Source: Scylla paramamosain
Taxonomy: Eukaryota > Arthropoda > Malacostraca > Decapoda > Portunidae
Length of the DNA stretch: 64,000 nucleotides
Direction of reading: 5' to 3'
Assembly (NCBI RefSeq): GCF_035594125.1
Contig: NC_087193.1
Location: 726,001 to 790,000 of the forward strand
Part shown: positions 1-12,700 of the stretch, piece by piece
Layout: every line of letters begins with the position of its first letter
Numbering within the stretch: the stretch's first letter is position 1
Notes under the pieces: generated by a model
Seen by the model: the letters and a program-made list of their open reading frames with translations, nothing else
The model's database searches: none
What the model was told of the DNA's origin: nothing
Program-made: the position numbers and the translations under genes

Positions 1-765
1 TTCATATGTTCTTGTGTATTGACACTACAGAAGGTTGGTTTTGATCTCAGTACATGTCAGAGAGTGAATTTAAGACCACTCAAACATTGGCTGAGGCAAT
101 GCTGAGAAAATCTTTTGTAAATCAATCCCTACTAAATTGAAAGCATCTATGCAATGACATTTTCTGTCAAGAAATACTGTAGCCATTATAAAATGAGAAC
201 TTAGTGTTGATCCATCACTGCTAAATAAAGTGTGTGAGAACTGCAGTGAGTGACATTATGTGACCTCCAGTTGTTTAGTCACTCTGCTGCAAAAAAAAAA
301 AGCCTCTTCTGACACCAACATACAAGGCTAAGAGTCTGAATTTTTCTCTGGAACACACAGACTAAACACTTGAATAGTGGAGACGAGTGGTATGGTCTGA
401 TGAAAGTACTTGGTCCCCACTGCATTGTTCAAACTGTCAAGTGTCCTTTTTTCAGTGATGATATGGGCTTGTTTTAGCTATTTTGATGTGGGAAATCATG
501 TGTTTTTAGAAAAAAGATGTTACAATGAACACAGTTGTATTTTTATATTCTACAGGAGGAAGTCACAAGATATACAGCTTCATTGCTTTGACATAAGGAG
601 GACGCTTTCATAGTTGTGCACTATAATATTTATGACACAGAGCCTTTCTTTATACTCCATATGGCAAAAGGTTCTGTAAATAGTGAAGTAATGACTTTCA
701 CCTGTAAAATTTAATTGCGCATATCCAAACCTGCACTTGCCTTACTGCTATGTCATGGTTGGCAG
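1..765. other. Intron or upstream sequence, no feature recognised
   Basis: AT-rich sequence with short open frames only. I see no exon with good borders and no transposon signature here. Confidence 0.5.
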
Positions 766-923
766 GTGAAAGACACAACACAGCAACATGAGGCAATGCA
801 GCAACTGAACGAGGAGGAGGAGTGGCGTGAGAGGACTGAGGTTGTGACAGCCCTTGACCACTGCCACAACCTGGACATGGCAAGGGACCTGCTGGACCAG
901 GCACTGCTGGCAGCCACCTGCAG
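766..923 (+). CDS. tacc: TACC exon 1 in window, acidic N-terminal region
   Basis: Open for 158 nt between an acceptor (ttggcag at 759-765) and a strong donor (gtgagt from 924). It starts in phase 0 and ends in phase 2. The peptide is glutamate-rich (NEEEEWRERTEVVTAL), then a helix-like DMARDLLDQALLAATC. I recognise no domain. It is assigned to the TACC gene because its phase fits exon 2 exactly (AG+A gives Arg) and its composition matches the acidic N-terminus. A retroelement fragment begins only about 60 nt beyond the donor. The acceptor has a weak pyrimidine tract, so the 5' border is less certain than the 3' border. An upstream exon with the start codon must lie outside the window. Confidence 0.6.
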
Positions 924-982
924 GTGAGTCACTGGTTCCTCCCAACATCTTTTGGTGAACCTGTAGCCATTTCAGGCTAGAT

Positions 983-1640
983 TAGTAAGGAAAGCCAGAA
1001 GATCACCAGTAGAGCAGCCTTGATGGAACCCATACTGGTGATCAGATAGGTTGTGAAATTATAGATGTTTAAGAATCTTCCTGTTGAGGATAGATTTAAA
1101 AATTTAGATAGGCAGGAAATTAAAGCAATAGGACGGTAGTTTGAGGGATTAGAACAGTCACCCTTTTTAGGAATGGGCTGAATGTAGGCAAACTTTTAGC
1201 AAGAAGGAAAGGTAGATGTTGACAGACAGACAGTTGAAAGTGTTTGACTAGGCAAGGTGCAAGCACGAAGGCACAGTTTTGGAGAACAATAGAAGGGATC
1301 CCATCAGGTCCATAAGCCTTCTGAGGGTTTAGGCCAGCAAGGGCATGGAAAACATCTTTGCAAAGAATTTTAATAGGTAGCATGAAGTAGTCAGAGGGTG
1401 GAGGAGAGGAGGAACAAGCCCTGAATTGTCCAAGATAGAGTTTTTAGCAAAGGTTTGAGTGAAGAGTTCAGCTTTAGAGATAGATGTGATAATAGTGGTG
1501 CCATCTGGTTGAAATAAAGGAGGGAAAGAAGAAGTGAAGTTACTGGAGATGCTTTTTTGGCTAGATGCCAGAAGTCACAAGGGGAGTTAGATCGTGAAAG
1601 ATTTGGACACTTTTTATTAATGAAGGAGTCTTTGGCTAGT
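983..1640 (-). mobile_element. Jockey-like retroelement fragment (copy 1a)
   Basis: A minus-strand piece of the non-LTR family repeated through this window (family A). Near 1120-1383 it encodes the RT-start motif NPQKAYGPDGIPSIVLQNCA. It stops abruptly near 1640, where about 190 bp of unrelated sequence follows before a second piece re-covers the same part. Broken and not functional. Confidence 0.8.
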
Positions 1641-1825
1641 TGCCAGTTTTTCTCACCCCCCCTCCCCAGCCGCTAACTTTGTCCCTGTATGAAGCATGCT
1701 TCACATGTACGTGTATGAGAGGGTTCCACAGGGCAGAATGAAAAGCTTTTCATTATCAACTCCTCTCTAACTGGCTGTCTTCAGCCTCTTTACCATAAGG
1801 GTAAAACAGTTTCCTGAACTTCTTC

Positions 1826-2860
1826 CAAGATAGAGTTTTTAACAATCATCTTCCAAGGTAGAGTTTTTAACAAAGGTTTGAGTGAAAAGTTCAGCTTTAG
1901 AGACAGATGTGATAGCAGTGGTGCCATCTGGTTGAAATAAAGGAGGGAAAGAAGAAGAAGCAAAGTTATTGGAGATGTGTTTGGCTAGATGCCAGAAGTC
2001 ATGAGGGGAGTTAGATCTTGAAAGATTTTGACATTTTCTATTAATAGAGGAGTTTTTGGCTAGTTGGAGAACAGACTTGGCATGGTTCTGGGCAGAAATA
2101 TAAAGGGCAAGAGATTCTGGTGATGGAAGGCTTTAGTACCTTGTGTGGGCCACCTCTCTATCATGTATAGCACAAGAACAAGCTGTGTTAAACCAAGGTT
2201 TGAAAGGTTTTGGTTGAGAAAAAGAGTGAGGAATGTATGCCTTCATGCCAAACACTATCACCTCTGTTAAACTCTCGGCACACAGAGACAGGTCTCTGTC
2301 ATGGAAGCAGTAATCATTCCAAGGAAAATCAGCAAAATACCTCCTCAGGTCCCCTCAACTAGCAGAGGCAAAACACCAGAGGCACCTCTGCTTAGGGGGA
2401 TCCTGAGACACTTGTGTTTCAGTGAAGAAAAGAAGATGAAGTTTAGTAGAGGAGAGGTGGTGTTCTACAGATTGAAAATTAGATCTATGATCTCGAATGT
2501 TGCAGAAGTTAATGAAAAGTTGGGGAGAGTCTCAAGACACTTAGGGTTGATACCAGAAGAGCCTGTACTGGGGACACTTGTGGTCCCCTCCCTAGAGGGG
2601 GACTCCGAGACTGGTGTAGCAGTTGCCATGATTTTGAATTTTGAGTGAAGGGTGTGTATGTAATTAGGTGTGTGCAGTTTTGTGTGAAGGAAGAGAGTTG
2701 TCTTTAGAGGGCAGGCTGTGATTGTCCCCTTATATAGAGAGTCACAATGAAAAATGTTCAGTGAGGTCACAGCTGAGTTTAATGATAAGTTCACAACATC
2801 CCCTTGATCCAGTGCTCTAGACCCCACTGGAAGTAATTATCGTTTTGGCAGGTGCCCACT
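1826..2860 (-). mobile_element. Jockey-like retroelement fragment (copy 1b), 5' region
   Basis: Minus-strand family A fragment carrying parts of the coding region and the 5' untranslated end (ggcaggtgcccactgcctcc near 2839-2858), with an internal deletion removing much of the endonuclease. It repeats the gatagagtttttaac segment also present in copy 1a, so the locus is a duplicated or rearranged insertion. Confidence 0.75.
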
Positions 2861-2995
2861 GCCTCCTCCTGAGCAAGCTGCTATAGGATTAAGAGCAATT
2901 TGTGCATCAATGCATGGAGCCTTTCAAGATGATGTGGATGACAGGGATTCTTCTCTTATATGTCCAGCAGAGGCTGTTACATTTGTTTCACCAGC

Positions 2996-3340
<345 letters not shown>

Positions 3341-3410
3341 CTGAGTTGTTCTCTATCAGTGTATTAGAATGGCATACCTATTTCTTTAATTTCTTTTCCC
3401 AAACCCCCAG

Positions 3411-3484
3411 AGCTCAAACAAAGAAAGATCAGCCACGTCCAGCTGGATTTCGGGAAGTGAAAAACATCTCGGTAGGAAACTCAG
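3411..3484 (+). CDS. tacc: TACC exon 2 in window
   Basis: A 74-nt exon between aaacccccag (ending 3410) and gtaagt (from 3485). One base completes the Arg codon left by exon 1, and one base is left over (phase 1). It encodes a short basic, polar segment, AQTKKDQPRPAGFREVKNIS, with no recognisable domain. A 340-bp pure CT tract ends 73 nt upstream of the acceptor and a CA tract starts 100 nt after the donor, so this small exon sits between two microsatellites. Support is splice sites, phase on both sides and lack of stops; no homology was recognised. Confidence 0.6.
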
Positions 3485-3580
3485 GTAAGTGGTGGTGGTG
3501 GTGATGGTTGTGGTTGTAGTGACAGTAGATTTACTCACACAGCTAAATCTTTGCTTTTATCTTTTCTTGGATCCATACCT

Positions 3581-3584
<4 letters not shown>

Positions 3585-3665
<81 letters not shown>
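3585..3665 (+). repeat. (AC)n microsatellite, about 80 bp
   Basis: Pure AC repeat 100 nt after the donor of TACC exon 2. Confidence 0.97.
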
Positions 3666-3669
<4 letters not shown>

Positions 3670-3703
3670 AATTGGCAAAAATAAAAGGAAAGAGGGGAAT
3701 ATA

Positions 3704-4480
3704 CCGTATTTGATGGCTCATAAGATGCATGGGCTCATAAGATGCACCCAGTTTTGGCAGATATTGAAATGAAAAAAAAAGATAAATGAGCAGATTTAGG
3801 CTCTGAATATGAAGTTAAGGATTTTACCTGACATTTGAAGACTCTCACATGCATTTAGATCATTATTAGATCCCAATATTTTGCATTTAAAAACTTTAAT
3901 ATTTGCTAGTAGCCTACGTACCAATCTTGTTGTGAGATGTAAACATGTACCTGGCATGTGGCATCAGCAGTGACTGTGAGAGACTACAGGGGTAATAAAG
4001 TTTGTTCATAAGAATGTTAAAAGATGGGTGCAATTTTAATTGTATAAAAGTGTGTCTTACCTCAAGGAGTAATGGCATCACACTGTAAAGAATGCAGTGA
4101 AGCTTGCCCGTGTCACCGGGTTTGGCGTGTAACCGACTGCGTATTTGTTTTGATACATGCAATGCATGGTGTACGGTCACTAAGGGAAATTCTTCCTGAC
4201 AGGTGTTATTGTATGTGAATTACCAGTAAGTATGACCTGTTATATATTGTTACCTTGAAAGAGTTGTTTTGTGGTGTAGTACCAATCATCACTTTGTTTA
4301 CGTGTGCGAAGATGTCTGAGGTTTGATTTCAGAGCCTCTGTTGCCGTAGACTTACCACCAACCACTGCCTCAATGCTGAACCTTAGCCTCATGGGACACA
4401 GGCTCATTTCCTGAGAATTTATTTATTTATTTATTTATTTTTTTTGAGAAAAGGTGCATCTTATGAGCCATCAAATACAG
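3704..4480. mobile_element. TA-flanked inverted-repeat DNA element, 777 bp (copy 1)
   Basis: Bounded by TA on both sides (3702-3703 and 4481-4482). The left end CCGTATTTGATGGCTCATAA is the near-perfect inverse complement of the right end (CTGTATTTGATGGCTCATAA when reversed), and the match extends further inward. There is no transposase-like frame, so it is a non-autonomous element (MITE). The same sequence recurs at 25216-29373, enlarged there by an internal hAT insertion. TA target duplication fits Tc1/mariner, pogo or related groups; I cannot assign the superfamily. Confidence 0.85.
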
Positions 4481-4489
4481 TAGATAAAA

Positions 4490-7400
4490 AGAATTGAACA
4501 AAGTAGAGAGAAGTAAACTGAAAGAGTTGAGAGTAGAAGCCCAGTCAAAAAATGAGGAGAGAACACCGGAACAAGCAAGGAGATTAATTTGGAAAGTTGC
4601 GGACACAAAAGTGAGGAAATGGTAGTGCAAAGATGTCACAGATCACCAAGTGGAAATTTAAAAATTATGTATATGAGTATAGATGGTTTGGTGTCGAGTC
4701 CATTGGAACTTAAAGACTATCCAGAGAACAATAAACCAGATGTGGTATGTTTAGTGGGAGCCAAACTAAAAGAGAAAATAAAGATGAGATTTGCAAAGCA
4801 AGATTATAGCACATGGAAGAGAGACAGAAAAGGAAAGGGAGGAGGAGGAGTGATGATATTGGTAAAAGTGGATATTGTTGTTGAGGAAATGGAATATGGT
4901 GATGGAATGGCAAAAGCTTTGAGTGTTGTGATTAAGATCAAAAGGAAAGTTATTGTGACATACATATCACCAAAAACTAATGCATGGGAGGCCAGTAGAT
5001 ATAAAGCTATGCAACTAGAAACAAGAAATAGCATAGAGGGAATGATAAGGAAAGTAACAAATTGCTCTCACTAGGCAATTTCACTAAAGGAATTAACTGG
5101 GAGGAGATGGAAGTAAAAGAAAATGTTGGGTCATGGAGTGAAGAACTTATGCAAACCATGATGGTGAATACAGTGAGACAGTGGGTGAATGAACCTGCAA
5201 GATGCAGAGGAGAAGAACCATCACAGTTGGACTTAGTGTTTATGAAAACCCCAGAAAGTAGACCAAAAAGTATTCATTGTCTGAATCCACTGGGAAGAAT
5301 TGATCATGTGACATTGAAATAGTACTACAGGAAGAAACAGTGTTGCACAGGAATGAACAATTTAGAAATGGGAGACAGAACTATGCTAAGGCAAACTTTG
5401 CAGAGCTTAATAAATTTTATGGAAAATTTAACTGGAAAGAGCTATTTGAAGGTAAAGTAGTGCAAGAAAATATGAAATATTTTTGAGCAAGTATAGAGAG
5501 GGTGGGTACAACAGTTTGTACCAAGTTATAAAGTAAAAAATTAGGAAGCATGAATGGTATAATACCATTCATGTAGAAGCAAGAAAGAAAAAGGACAGGG
5601 CATGGAGGAAAATGATGGGAAATCTGAACAAATGCTAAGGAAAAATGCAGAAAGACAAGGAGTGAATATGGTATAATAGAAGAGAAGAAGAAAGAAATTT
5701 TGAAAGTGACATAGTAAGAAAATGCAAGGAAGAACCCAAACTCTTCTACAGATATGTATATGGAAAAATGAAAGACAAGGATGGTATAAACAAGTTAAAA
5801 AGAGAAGGAAGAATTTATGAGAGGATATGAGTGAACTAATGAATGAGAGTTTTCAATCTGTGTTTACAAAGAAAACCAAATTTGTGGCACTGAAAGTGGT
5901 ATCACAGAATGAGGGAATACAGGAGATACAAGTAAAGAGACAAGAAATCAAGAAACTGCTGGAAGAGCTGGATGTTAGAAAAGCTATGGGACCAGATCAA
6001 GTAAATGGATGGATATTAAAAAAATGCAGAGAAGAAATGGAAGAACCCATATAGGATATAATTAACAGCTCATCGGGAGAAGGAAAAGTACCAAGGTAAC
6101 GGAAAAGAGCTAACATAGTCCCAATATACTAAAGGGTAAATAAAATGGAACCATTAAATTACAGACCAGTGTCACTAACAAGTATTGTAAGTAACCTTTG
6201 TGAAATAGTAAGTAAAGATAGATAGGTACAATATTTAGAAGATGAAAAGATAATTGCAGAAAAGTAATTTCGATTCAGTAAATGGGGATCCTGTGTCGCA
6301 AATCTACTGAGCTTTTATACAAGAGTAATAGATGGAGTGCAAGAGAGGGACAGATGGGTTGATGTGTTATACCTGGATCTCAAAAAAGCATTTGGTAAAG
6401 TTTCCCACAAAAGTCTTATGTGAAAGTTAGAGAATGAAGGAGGACTAAAGGGAGCAACATTGAGATGATGGAGGATTAGTTACAAGGAAGGGAAATGAGA
6501 ACAGTAATCAGAGACACTAATTCAAATTGGTGCAAAGTGACAAGTGGGATACCACAAGGACCTGTGTTGGTACCTATTATGTTTTAGATATATGTAAATG
6601 ATATGACAGATGACAGTTACGTAAGCCTTTTTGTTGATAATGCAAAAATAATGAAAACAATAAAGGATGAAAATGACTACAAGGATTTATAGAAGGATCC
6701 ATACAAGATACATGTATGGAGCCAAAGGTACATGCATGGAGCCAAAGGTGAAACTAGAATTTAATGCCCGAAAATGTCACATGTTGGAAATAGGAAAAAG
6801 TAAGAAGAAACCTTTGTGGAATTACTAAATGGGAGGAGAAATAATAACGAAAAGTAACGAAGAGAAAGATTTGGGAGTCATGATTCAGGACACATTATCT
6901 CTGGAAAGGCACATAAACTGAATATTTGGCTCTACATACAGCTTGTTAACAAACATTAGGTTGTCATTTAGCTATTTAGATAAAGAAATAATGAATATTA
7001 TAACAAACATGATGCAACCTAAACTGGAATATGCAGCAGTAGTTTGGGGTCCACATTGAAAAAAAAGATATATGAAAACTGGAAAGAATACATAGGATAC
7101 CAATGAAGATGGTACCAGAATTGAAAGACTTAAGCTATGAAGAAAGACTTGAAGAGTTGTGATTACCAACATTACAAGAGAGAAGAGAAAGAGGAAATCT
7201 GATAACAATGTACAAATTAGTAAACAATATGGAAAGAATAGACAGAAATGACTTGGTACCACAAAGGGAGGAGGGAGTGAAGAGAAACAGACAAGGGGGC
7301 ATGAGAAGAAAATAAAGAAGAGTGGATGTTTGAATGACATCAAGAAATGCAGCTTCTCGTATAGAACTATTGAAATCTGGAATGATTTGAAGGAAGAGTT

Positions 7401-7545
7401 GGTTGAGGCAAACAGTTTACACATGTTTAAAGAGAAACTGAATAAATATGGTTATGGAGACAGGACAAAATGAGCTTTGGCTCATGCCCTGCACAACATA
7501 ACTAGGTAAATACACATACACACACACACACACACAGGCACACAC
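4490..7545 (+). mobile_element. CR1-like non-LTR retrotransposon (family B), degenerate
   Basis: Plus-strand endonuclease remnant at 4589-5322 (YISPKTNAWEASRYKAM; then SQLDLVF and GRIDHV). RT remnants span 5827-6680 (LDVRKAMGPDQVNGW; the FADD box has become FVDN near 6630), and the C-terminal part spans 6700-7470. Many stops and frameshifts make it inactive. The 3' end is a short aactaggtaaatac motif running into (AC)n near 7500-7540, like two other copies in this window. Confidence 0.8.
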
Positions 7546-7616
7546 ACTGCAGATGTACAGTTCCCTCACACAAAATATTTATGAATAAATGAAAACATCA
7601 GGAGAGCAACCAAGAT

Positions 7617-9770
7617 TTTGTTTTTTTTTTGGTGTAAGAGGAGCACTGGCCAAGGGCAACAAAATTATAGTAAAAAAAGGCCAACTGAAATGTAGGTCCC
7701 AAACAGAGTCAGAAGCAGTCATCAAAAATTAATCAAAAATCAAAAAAAAAGATAAGTGTCTTGAAACCTCTCTTTAAGGAGTTCAAGTCATAGGAAGGAG
7801 GAAATGCAGAAGCAGGTAGGGAATTCCAGATTTTACCAGAGAAAGGGATGAATGATTCAGAATACTGGTTAACTCTTGCATTAAAGAGGGCAGAATAACA
7901 TTGAAAGAAAGAAGAATCTTGTGCAGCAAGGCTGTGGGAGGAGGGGATGCAGTTAGCATGAAAACAGCAGTGGAAGATAGCAAGAGATGCAACATTGCAG
8001 CGGTGAATGAGAGGCTGAAGACAGTCAGTTGGAGGAGAGGAGTTGATTAGATGAAAAGCTTTTGATTCTACCCTCTGTACAGAGATAGCAGCTGGAGGGG
8101 ATGAGAACAACTGGCGGAGATGACTCAGAATGCTTAACTTCGTAGAAGCTGTTTTAGCTAGAGATGAGATGTGAAGTTTCCACTTCAGATTATAAGTAAA
8201 GGACAGTTCTCTGCATGAACTCTTTACTTCCTGAAGGGTTGGACGTCTACAAAAAGACATGGAAAAGTACAGGGTGTTATCATCAGTGTAGTAGTGGATA
8301 GGACAAGAAGTATCGTTCAGATCATTGAAGAATAATAAGAAGAGAGTGGGTGAGAGGACAGAACCCTGAGGAACACCACTGTTAATAGATTTAGGAGAAC
8401 AGTGACTGTCTACCACAGCAGCAATAGAATGGTCAGAAAGGAAACTTAAGATGAAGTTACAGAGAGAAGGATAGAAACTGTAGGAGGGTAGTTCAGAAAT
8501 AAAAGCTTTGTGCCAGACTCTATGTCTAAGGCAACAGCAAAAGTTTTGCCAACATCTGAAAGAGGATGACCAAGTTTCGGTAAAGAAAGCCTGAATATCA
8601 TGAGAAGAGCATTCTTGATGGAACTCATACTGGAAATCAGATAGAAGTTTGTGAAATGATAGATGTCCAAGAATCTTCCTGTTGCAGATTGATTAAAAAT
8701 AAATTAAAGAGGCAGGGAATCAAAGCAATATTATAGTAGTTTGAGGGATTAGAGTGGTCACCCTTTTTAGGAACAGGCTGAATGTAGGCTAACTTCCAGC
8801 AAGAAGGGAAGGTTGATGTTGATATAGTTGGAAGAATTTGACCAGGTAAAGTGCAAGCACAGAGGCATAGTTTTGGAGAACAATAGGAGGAACCCCATCA
8901 GGTCCATAAGCCTTCTGAGGGTTAAGGCCAGTGAGGGCATGGAAAACATCACTGTGAAGGATCTTAATGGGTAGCATGAAGTAGTCAGAGGGTGGAGGAG
9001 AGGGAGGAACAAGCCCTGAATCATCCAAGGTAGGTTTTTTAGCAAATATTTGAGTGAAGAGCTCAACTTTATAAATAGATGAGACAGCAGTGGTACCGTT
9101 TGGTTGAAATAAGGGAGGTAAAGGTGAAGAAGCAAAGTTATTGGAGTCGTTTTTTGCTTTGTGCCAGAAATCATGGGAGTTAGCTCTTGAAAGATTTTGA
9201 CACTTTCTATTAAAGAGTTTTTGGCTAGTTGGAGAACAGATTTGGCATGATTCTGGGCAGAAATATAAAGTGCATGAGATTCTGATGATGGAAGGTTCAA
9301 GTATCTTTTGTGGGCCACCTCTCTATCATAAATAACATGAGAATAGGCTGTGTTAAATTGAGGTTTGGAAGGTTTAGGTCAAGAAAAAGAGTGAGGAATG
9401 TACACCTCCATGCCAGATACTATCACCTCTGCATGCACTTAGCACACAGAGACAGGTTTCTGACTCAGAAGGTGTAGTCATTTCAAGGAAATTCAGAATA
9501 GTACTTCCTCTGGTCCCCCCAGTTAGCAGAGGCAAAACTTCAGAGGCAGCTCTGCTTTGGGGATCCTGAGGAGGGATTGGAGCAATAGGACAAGATACAG
9601 ATGTGAGGTTGTGATCAAAGAAGCCCAGTGAAGAAGATATGGTGACAGCATAAGGAGAAAGGTTAGGAAAATATCAAGAATGTTGGGCGTATCTCCAAGA
9701 CAGTCAAGAATATGAGTAGAGCGTTGCACCAGTTGCTCTAGGTCATGTTAAAGGCCCGTTTGCCAGGCTG
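7617..9770 (-). mobile_element. Jockey-like retroelement (copy 2), 5'-truncated
   Basis: Minus-strand family A copy. Its 3' end is a poly(A) tail (a T run at 7620-7631), and the 5' end is lost within the endonuclease near 9770. RT is seen at 8416-7733 (SGVPQGSVLSPTLFLLF; the YADD box reads YTDD) and 9318-8767 (NPQKAYGPDGVPPIVLQNYA). The C-terminal FIPFSGKIWNSLPASAF is kept. An internal deletion joins QEVKSSCREL to SFTYNLKWKL. Frames are broken, so it is inactive. Confidence 0.85.
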
Positions 9771-9775
9771 GTCAG

Positions 9776-10652
9776 AGTGCCAATAGCTACGTGAGCCTTT
9801 TTGCAGATGATGCCAAGTTACTGAAAAAGTTAAGAGTGAGAAAGATTGTGGAGTGTTGCAAGAGGATCTGAATAAGATATTGGAGTGGAGTCATAGATGG
9901 GAAATTGAGTCTAATCTGAAGAAATGTAAAGTAATAGAATTTGGAAAGAAGTGAGAGGAGAATAAAAGGAAATTATGTGTTAAATGTGGAGGGGTTGAAT
10001 AGAGTAGGGGAGGAAAAGGATCTGGGTGTTATGATGAATGGAAATTTGACACCAAAGAGATACATTAGCAAAATTACAAGAGAAACCCATAATTTGTTGA
10101 GAAGTGTGAGGCTGGGCTTTGTGTATATGGATGAAGAGATGATCAGGAAGATAATTATATCATTGATGAGACATAGACTGGAATTGGCAGCTGTAATGTG
10201 GTCACCCTACAAGAAAAAGAATATGAGGAAGTTGGAGTTTAGAGAGCAGCAACGAAGATGGTACTAAGTATCAGGAACTTGTCATATGAAGAGAGACTGG
10301 CAAGGTTACACCTACCAACATTGGAAAAAGGAAAGGGGAGACTTGATTGGAATATATAAAGGCATATGAGAAGTTGGAGGTGGACTAGAATTATTTGATG
10401 GTTTGGTATACACAAGATATTAGAGGACATGGAAAGACTGAAGAAGAGTGTTTGTAGAAGAGACATCAAAAATTATAGTTTTTCATATAGAAGTATTGAT
10501 GTATGGAGCAGTCTGGATAAGGTGATAGTAAATGCAAAAAGTATACATGGATTCAAGACTAAATTGGATATTAAAAGATATGAAGATGGGACAGCACGAG
10601 CATAGCTCTTTTCCCATAAAGCACAACTGGGTAAATACAACTAGGTAGGTAA

Positions 10653-10653
<1 letters not shown>
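9776..10653 (+). mobile_element. CR1-like retrotransposon 3' half (family B relative)
   Basis: Plus-strand remnant starting at the RT active-site region (YVSLFADDAKLLKK, intact FADD) and continuing through the thumb and C-terminus (GEEKDLGVMMNGNLTPK; RHRLELAAVMWSPYKKKN). Frameshifts are present. It starts directly beside the 5' truncation of jockey-like copy 2. The 3' end is aactaggtaggtaaatac, then (AC)n. Confidence 0.8.

Positions 10654-10745
<92 letters not shown>
10654..10745 (+). repeat. (AC)n microsatellite at a retroelement 3' end
   Basis: Pure AC repeat directly continuing the aactaggtaggtaaatac tail of the upstream CR1-like fragment. Confidence 0.97.
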
Positions 10746-10747
<2 letters not shown>

Positions 10748-10849
10748 CACACACACGCACACAGAGGAAGAGGGAGCAAGACTAAAAAAATGACATGAAT
10801 ATGGTTGGAACTGTTATGGCAATGAAGAAAATTAAAGGAGAAATCTTGC

Positions 10850-11085
10850 TGAAATTTGTAGTGCAGAGATCTAAGTAAGATTTAAAGCTGGAACCAGTGA
10901 TGAAATGTTGAATTTAATTAGTGGAAGAAGACTTGTAGGAAATAGGAGGATAGAAGCAGACCAAGAAAGCAGTATAAAACCTGCAATGAATTTAGGACTA
11001 GATTGGATAATAGTTGTTGATATAAAGAAAGGACAACATAAGCATAGCCTCTTCCATCTGTCACAACTAGGTAATTTTATATGTC
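10850..11085 (+). mobile_element. Probable CR1-like 3' end fragment
   Basis: It contains gacaacataagcatagcctc followed by a cacaactaggtaa tail, resembling the 3' untranslated end of the preceding CR1-like copy (gggacagcacgagcatagct ... aactgggtaa). It has no microsatellite tail. Short and uncertain. Confidence 0.5.
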
Positions 11086-11196
11086 CATTATCAATTGCTG
11101 GAGAGCCTTAAGATGGAGCTCTCAATTTAAGGATTAAGAACAAGTGAGAGAGAGATATTATATGTTAATGAGAAAACTTGCTGGTGAAACATTATA

Positions 11197-12312
11197 CAGT
11201 AAAATCCCTCTCATTCGGCATTCGAGTATCTGGCAGCTTCAAGTATCCGGCACATTTTTCCCCGAGCCTTAAAATCAATAAAAAATCAATGTGTACTCAT
11301 AAAATTGATTAAATTATGATTAATTATGAGGATGGCACAATCCCCGAGCTCCAAAAACAGTTTAATGTTAAGGATGTGATATTCATGGCTTCACTTGCTT
11401 GGCTAGACGTTAAAAGGCAAACCATGTGTGCAAAGCGATGTTGGTGCAAATCGTATCTTTTGATGATGTGTGATGATGAGGATGAGGAGTTTGAAGGGTT
11501 TGTAGGTGGCATGAAAAATTCGGTGGTGAGCGAGCTGAGGGAAATGGGGGAAATATGCAACTTAAAGTGACATGAAGTGTTACAGGAATGGGTGGACGTG
11601 GATGAAAATCAGGCCGTAACATTCACTCTCACAGACGAGGAACTTATCAACACTGTAGTAGAAGATCATTTAGAGAAAATTAGTGATGATGATGATAATG
11701 AGCCTAAAGTAACTTGGGAACAGGCTGCGAAACACATAGCTAGCTTTGTCAGGTTTGCTGAGCAGTGCACATACATGTCAACCCGAGATGTTATGACCCT
11801 TCACTGCATTGAGAATGAGTTTTTGCTGCAAAGAAGAAGGAGCTACAAACAAGGAGACATTAGAAACTATTTTAAAGTAGCTTGTAAGGGAAAAGAAGTG
11901 GGGCAAACAAGTACAGAATCTGATGATGTTGATGACCCAGAAGGTGTTGAATGAGAGGTTTGGGGAGCGAAAAAGTGTCACAAACACTCGTACATTTTCA
12001 TATCTTTATTGTATGCTATACATGTTGGCTAATATTGAATAAAGCAAATAAGTGTATATGTACTTTATTTTTGTAACCCATCAACTTATTTATAAGAGGA
12101 AAGTATTAAAGAGAATGTTACTACAGTAGTATTGTGTGTTGGTGAGTGTGAGGTGGCAGCGCGGGTGGCGACGCGCGGTACGGCGATCAGCTGATCTTTG
12201 TTATGGTAAGATGCGTGAGTGTAGGGTGGTGGTTGTGGACATAATTTCACTTCTATTCAAGTATCTGGCATGTCGGCGGTCCTGTTGATGCTGGGTAAGA
12301 GGGATTTTACTG
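11197..12312 (+). mobile_element. Tigger/pogo-like DNA transposon, internally deleted
   Basis: TA duplications at 11195-11196 and 12313-12314 flank inverted ends CAGTAAAATCCCTCTCATTC and, on the other strand, CAGTAAAATCCCTCTTACCC. Inside, plus-strand frames at 11316-11570 and 11577-11954 resemble the C-terminal part of pogo/Tigger transposases: an IPELQKQFNVKDVIFMASLA region with SLAWLDVKRQTMCAKRCW, then FTLTDEELINTVVEDH. The N-terminal DNA-binding and catalytic parts are missing, so it is a deletion derivative. Confidence 0.8.
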
Positions 12313-12314
12313 TA

Positions 12315-12700
12315 TACATGTAGGAATGAGAGGGCACAATTTGAAGCCTGAAAGATAAAAAGAATGGTGGTTGTGACCTGCATGCTGATCTGTGGCATGG
12401 ACTGAAGGAGGGGGTCTGGGCCAAGGTTATCTGATTATAGGACTAGATAGTAAAACAATAGATACGGATGCAGGGCAGCACAAACCTAAAGAAAATAATT
12501 TTTGCTTCACTTTGATAGATTCAGGCAAAACTACATTTACTAATGGCCCTTTTACAGATTTTTGATGTTGCAGATATAATTGTTTAATTCTTTGTCTTGA
12601 GTTACAAATTCGGACTTCACAAATAAGTAGTTATTTTAAAAAAATGTCATAATATTGGAAAGGCATTACTTATTGATAAAGTAAAATCTGTGATTGATCC
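12315..12700. other. Intron sequence, nothing recognised
   Basis: AT-rich intronic sequence between the Tigger-like element and jockey-like copy 3. I see no coding, repeat or regulatory signal. Confidence 0.5.
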
